This document shows, in pieces, positions 63,471 to 64,000 of a stretch of 64,000 nt of DNA (position 1 is its first letter; each line of letters begins with the position of its first letter). The translations under genes and the position numbers were made by a program. Below the pieces are notes generated by a model. It ran no database searches, had not been told where the DNA came from, and was given only the letters and a program-made list of their open reading frames with translations. Location of the stretch: the NCBI RefSeq assembly GCF_021991925.1, contig NZ_RXZI01000003.1, positions 186,001 through 250,000 on the forward strand. Reading direction: 5' to 3'. This stretch comes from Sutcliffiella horikoshii. GTDB taxonomy: Bacteria > Bacillota > Bacilli > Bacillales > Bacillaceae_I.

Positions 63471-64000
63471 CTAAACTAATTTATGTCCACAGTTAGCACA
63501 AAAGTTGCCGCCAGCTGTTTTGGTGCCACAGTTAGGGCAGAAATTTGGTTTGCCTTCCGAAGTTGGCTGCTGCACTCCACCTTCTGGAGCTGGAGTCACC
63601 GGTTGGGCAGAAGGCTGAGGCTGCTTTTGCCCATTATTGTTTTGGTTTTGTTGATTCATCTGATTCATTATTTGATTCGCCATGTTCATGCCCATCATCA
63701 TTCCTGCCATATCTGAAGCAGCTCCACTACCACCCATTTTTCCGGACGACATGCCATCCACCATGGATAGTCGCTGGTATTTATCCACATCACCAACCAT
63801 ACCATGTGAGGCTGTTTTGGAGATCATATCCTGGATCTCTTTAGGATAATTGAAGCTCATCACTTGAAAACCTGTAATGGTAAGACCATTATTAATGATT
63901 TGCATATCCAAGTCTTCTTTGATGCCTTTGGATATTTCAAAAGAATTGGACTGAAGATTGAACATATCCTTGCCTTCCCGTGTAATCCACTTCATCAATA
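63471..64000 (-). CDS. SPFH-domain / zinc-ribbon protein, C-terminal part (runs off the window)
   Basis: About 175 residues of a longer protein are visible. The N-terminal part is the end of an SPFH (virion core protein-like, YdjI-type) domain, with ITGFQVMSFNYPKEIQDMI. A low-complexity Met, Gly, Asn and Gln-rich linker (about residues 85-130) and a double CxxC zinc ribbon (CPNC and CANC) at the C-terminus follow. The methionine near 63998 is probably internal, because YdjI-like proteins are about 320 residues long. The rest lies to the right. Confidence 0.78.
   Translation of the reverse strand, partial: LMKWITREGKDMFNLQSNSFEISKGIKEDLDMQIINNGLTITGFQVMSFNYPKEIQDMISKTASHGMVGDVDKYQRLSMVDGMSSGKMGGSGAASDMAGMMMGMNMANQIMNQMNQQNQNNNGQKQPQPSAQPVTPAPEGGVQQPTSEGKPNFCPNCGTKTAGGNFCANCGHKLV

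Overview
The window is a chromosomal segment from a Bacillaceae bacterium (Bacillus sensu lato). Many genes follow the Bacillus subtilis order: ytpI-nrnA-ytrIH-dnaE-malic enzyme-accDA-pfkA-pyk-fxsA-ytvI-ytwI-citZ-icd-mdh-phoPR-polA-mutM-ytaF-coaE-gapB-speD-nrdR-dnaB-ytxC-thrS-infC-rpmI-rplT-ysdA, then ysdB-ysdC-sspI-ysgA-pheST-rnhC-zapA-cvpA. TTG, GTG and ATT starts, strong Shine-Dalgarno sequences, T-boxes, cre-like sites and spore genes (ytrHI, ytvI, ytaF, ytxC, sspI) all fit an endospore-forming Firmicute. It is not B. subtilis itself: hflKC lies between phoR and polA, a dimeric dUTPase precedes ysdC, and dnaI is absent from its usual place after dnaB. The genus cannot be fixed from the sequence alone.

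Layout. 1-8.1 kb: ytpI, NrnA, YtrHI, DnaE, malic enzyme and a FadR-like regulator. 8.3-15.5 kb: carboxyltransferase (accDA), glycolysis (pfkA, pyk), FxsA and a secreted DUF1002 protein. 15.7-22.2 kb: YtvI, a DUF441 protein, the TCA block citZ-icd-mdh and a hotdog protein with a cre-like site. 22.6-33.1 kb: PhoPR, HflKC, PolA, MutM, YtaF, CoaE. 33.3-44.7 kb: GapB, SpeD, NrdR, DnaB, a lipid kinase in the dnaI position, YtxC, and ThrS and InfC-L35-L20 under RNA leaders. 44.7-52.1 kb: an AT-rich accessory insertion between ysdA and ysdB with small orphan genes, an AraC regulator, an MFS pump and a damaged MerR regulator. 52.2-64 kb: YsdB, dUTPase, M42 peptidase, a NERD protein, SspI, YsgA, PheST, a predicted type I toxin-antitoxin locus, RNase HIII, ZapA, CvpA and the end of an SPFH protein.

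The most striking content is intergenic. At least fourteen copies of a GC-rich, highly structured repeat with a core of about 130 bp are spread through the window in both orientations. They share a core but differ in their outer arms. Paired arms change together between copies (eight different combinations in one helix), which is direct evidence that a folded structure is conserved. Three copies (family A, ends CAGTGTGTAGACAA and TTGTCAACAGTCTG) sit inside rho-independent terminators and are flanked by 22-28 bp duplications of the terminator hairpin. Two of these three are themselves interrupted, at the same position, by a 215-bp element with 12-bp inverted ends that carries a family B repeat. 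Solo family B copies (183-185 bp when complete, ends near GGCTCTGTTAAA) usually lie just after a terminator, including between the T-box terminator and the start codon of both thrS and pheS. Two unrelated arrays with an exact 21-bp period, and a string of hairpin repeats alternating with orphan genes at 45.7-49.5 kb, are further unexplained structures.
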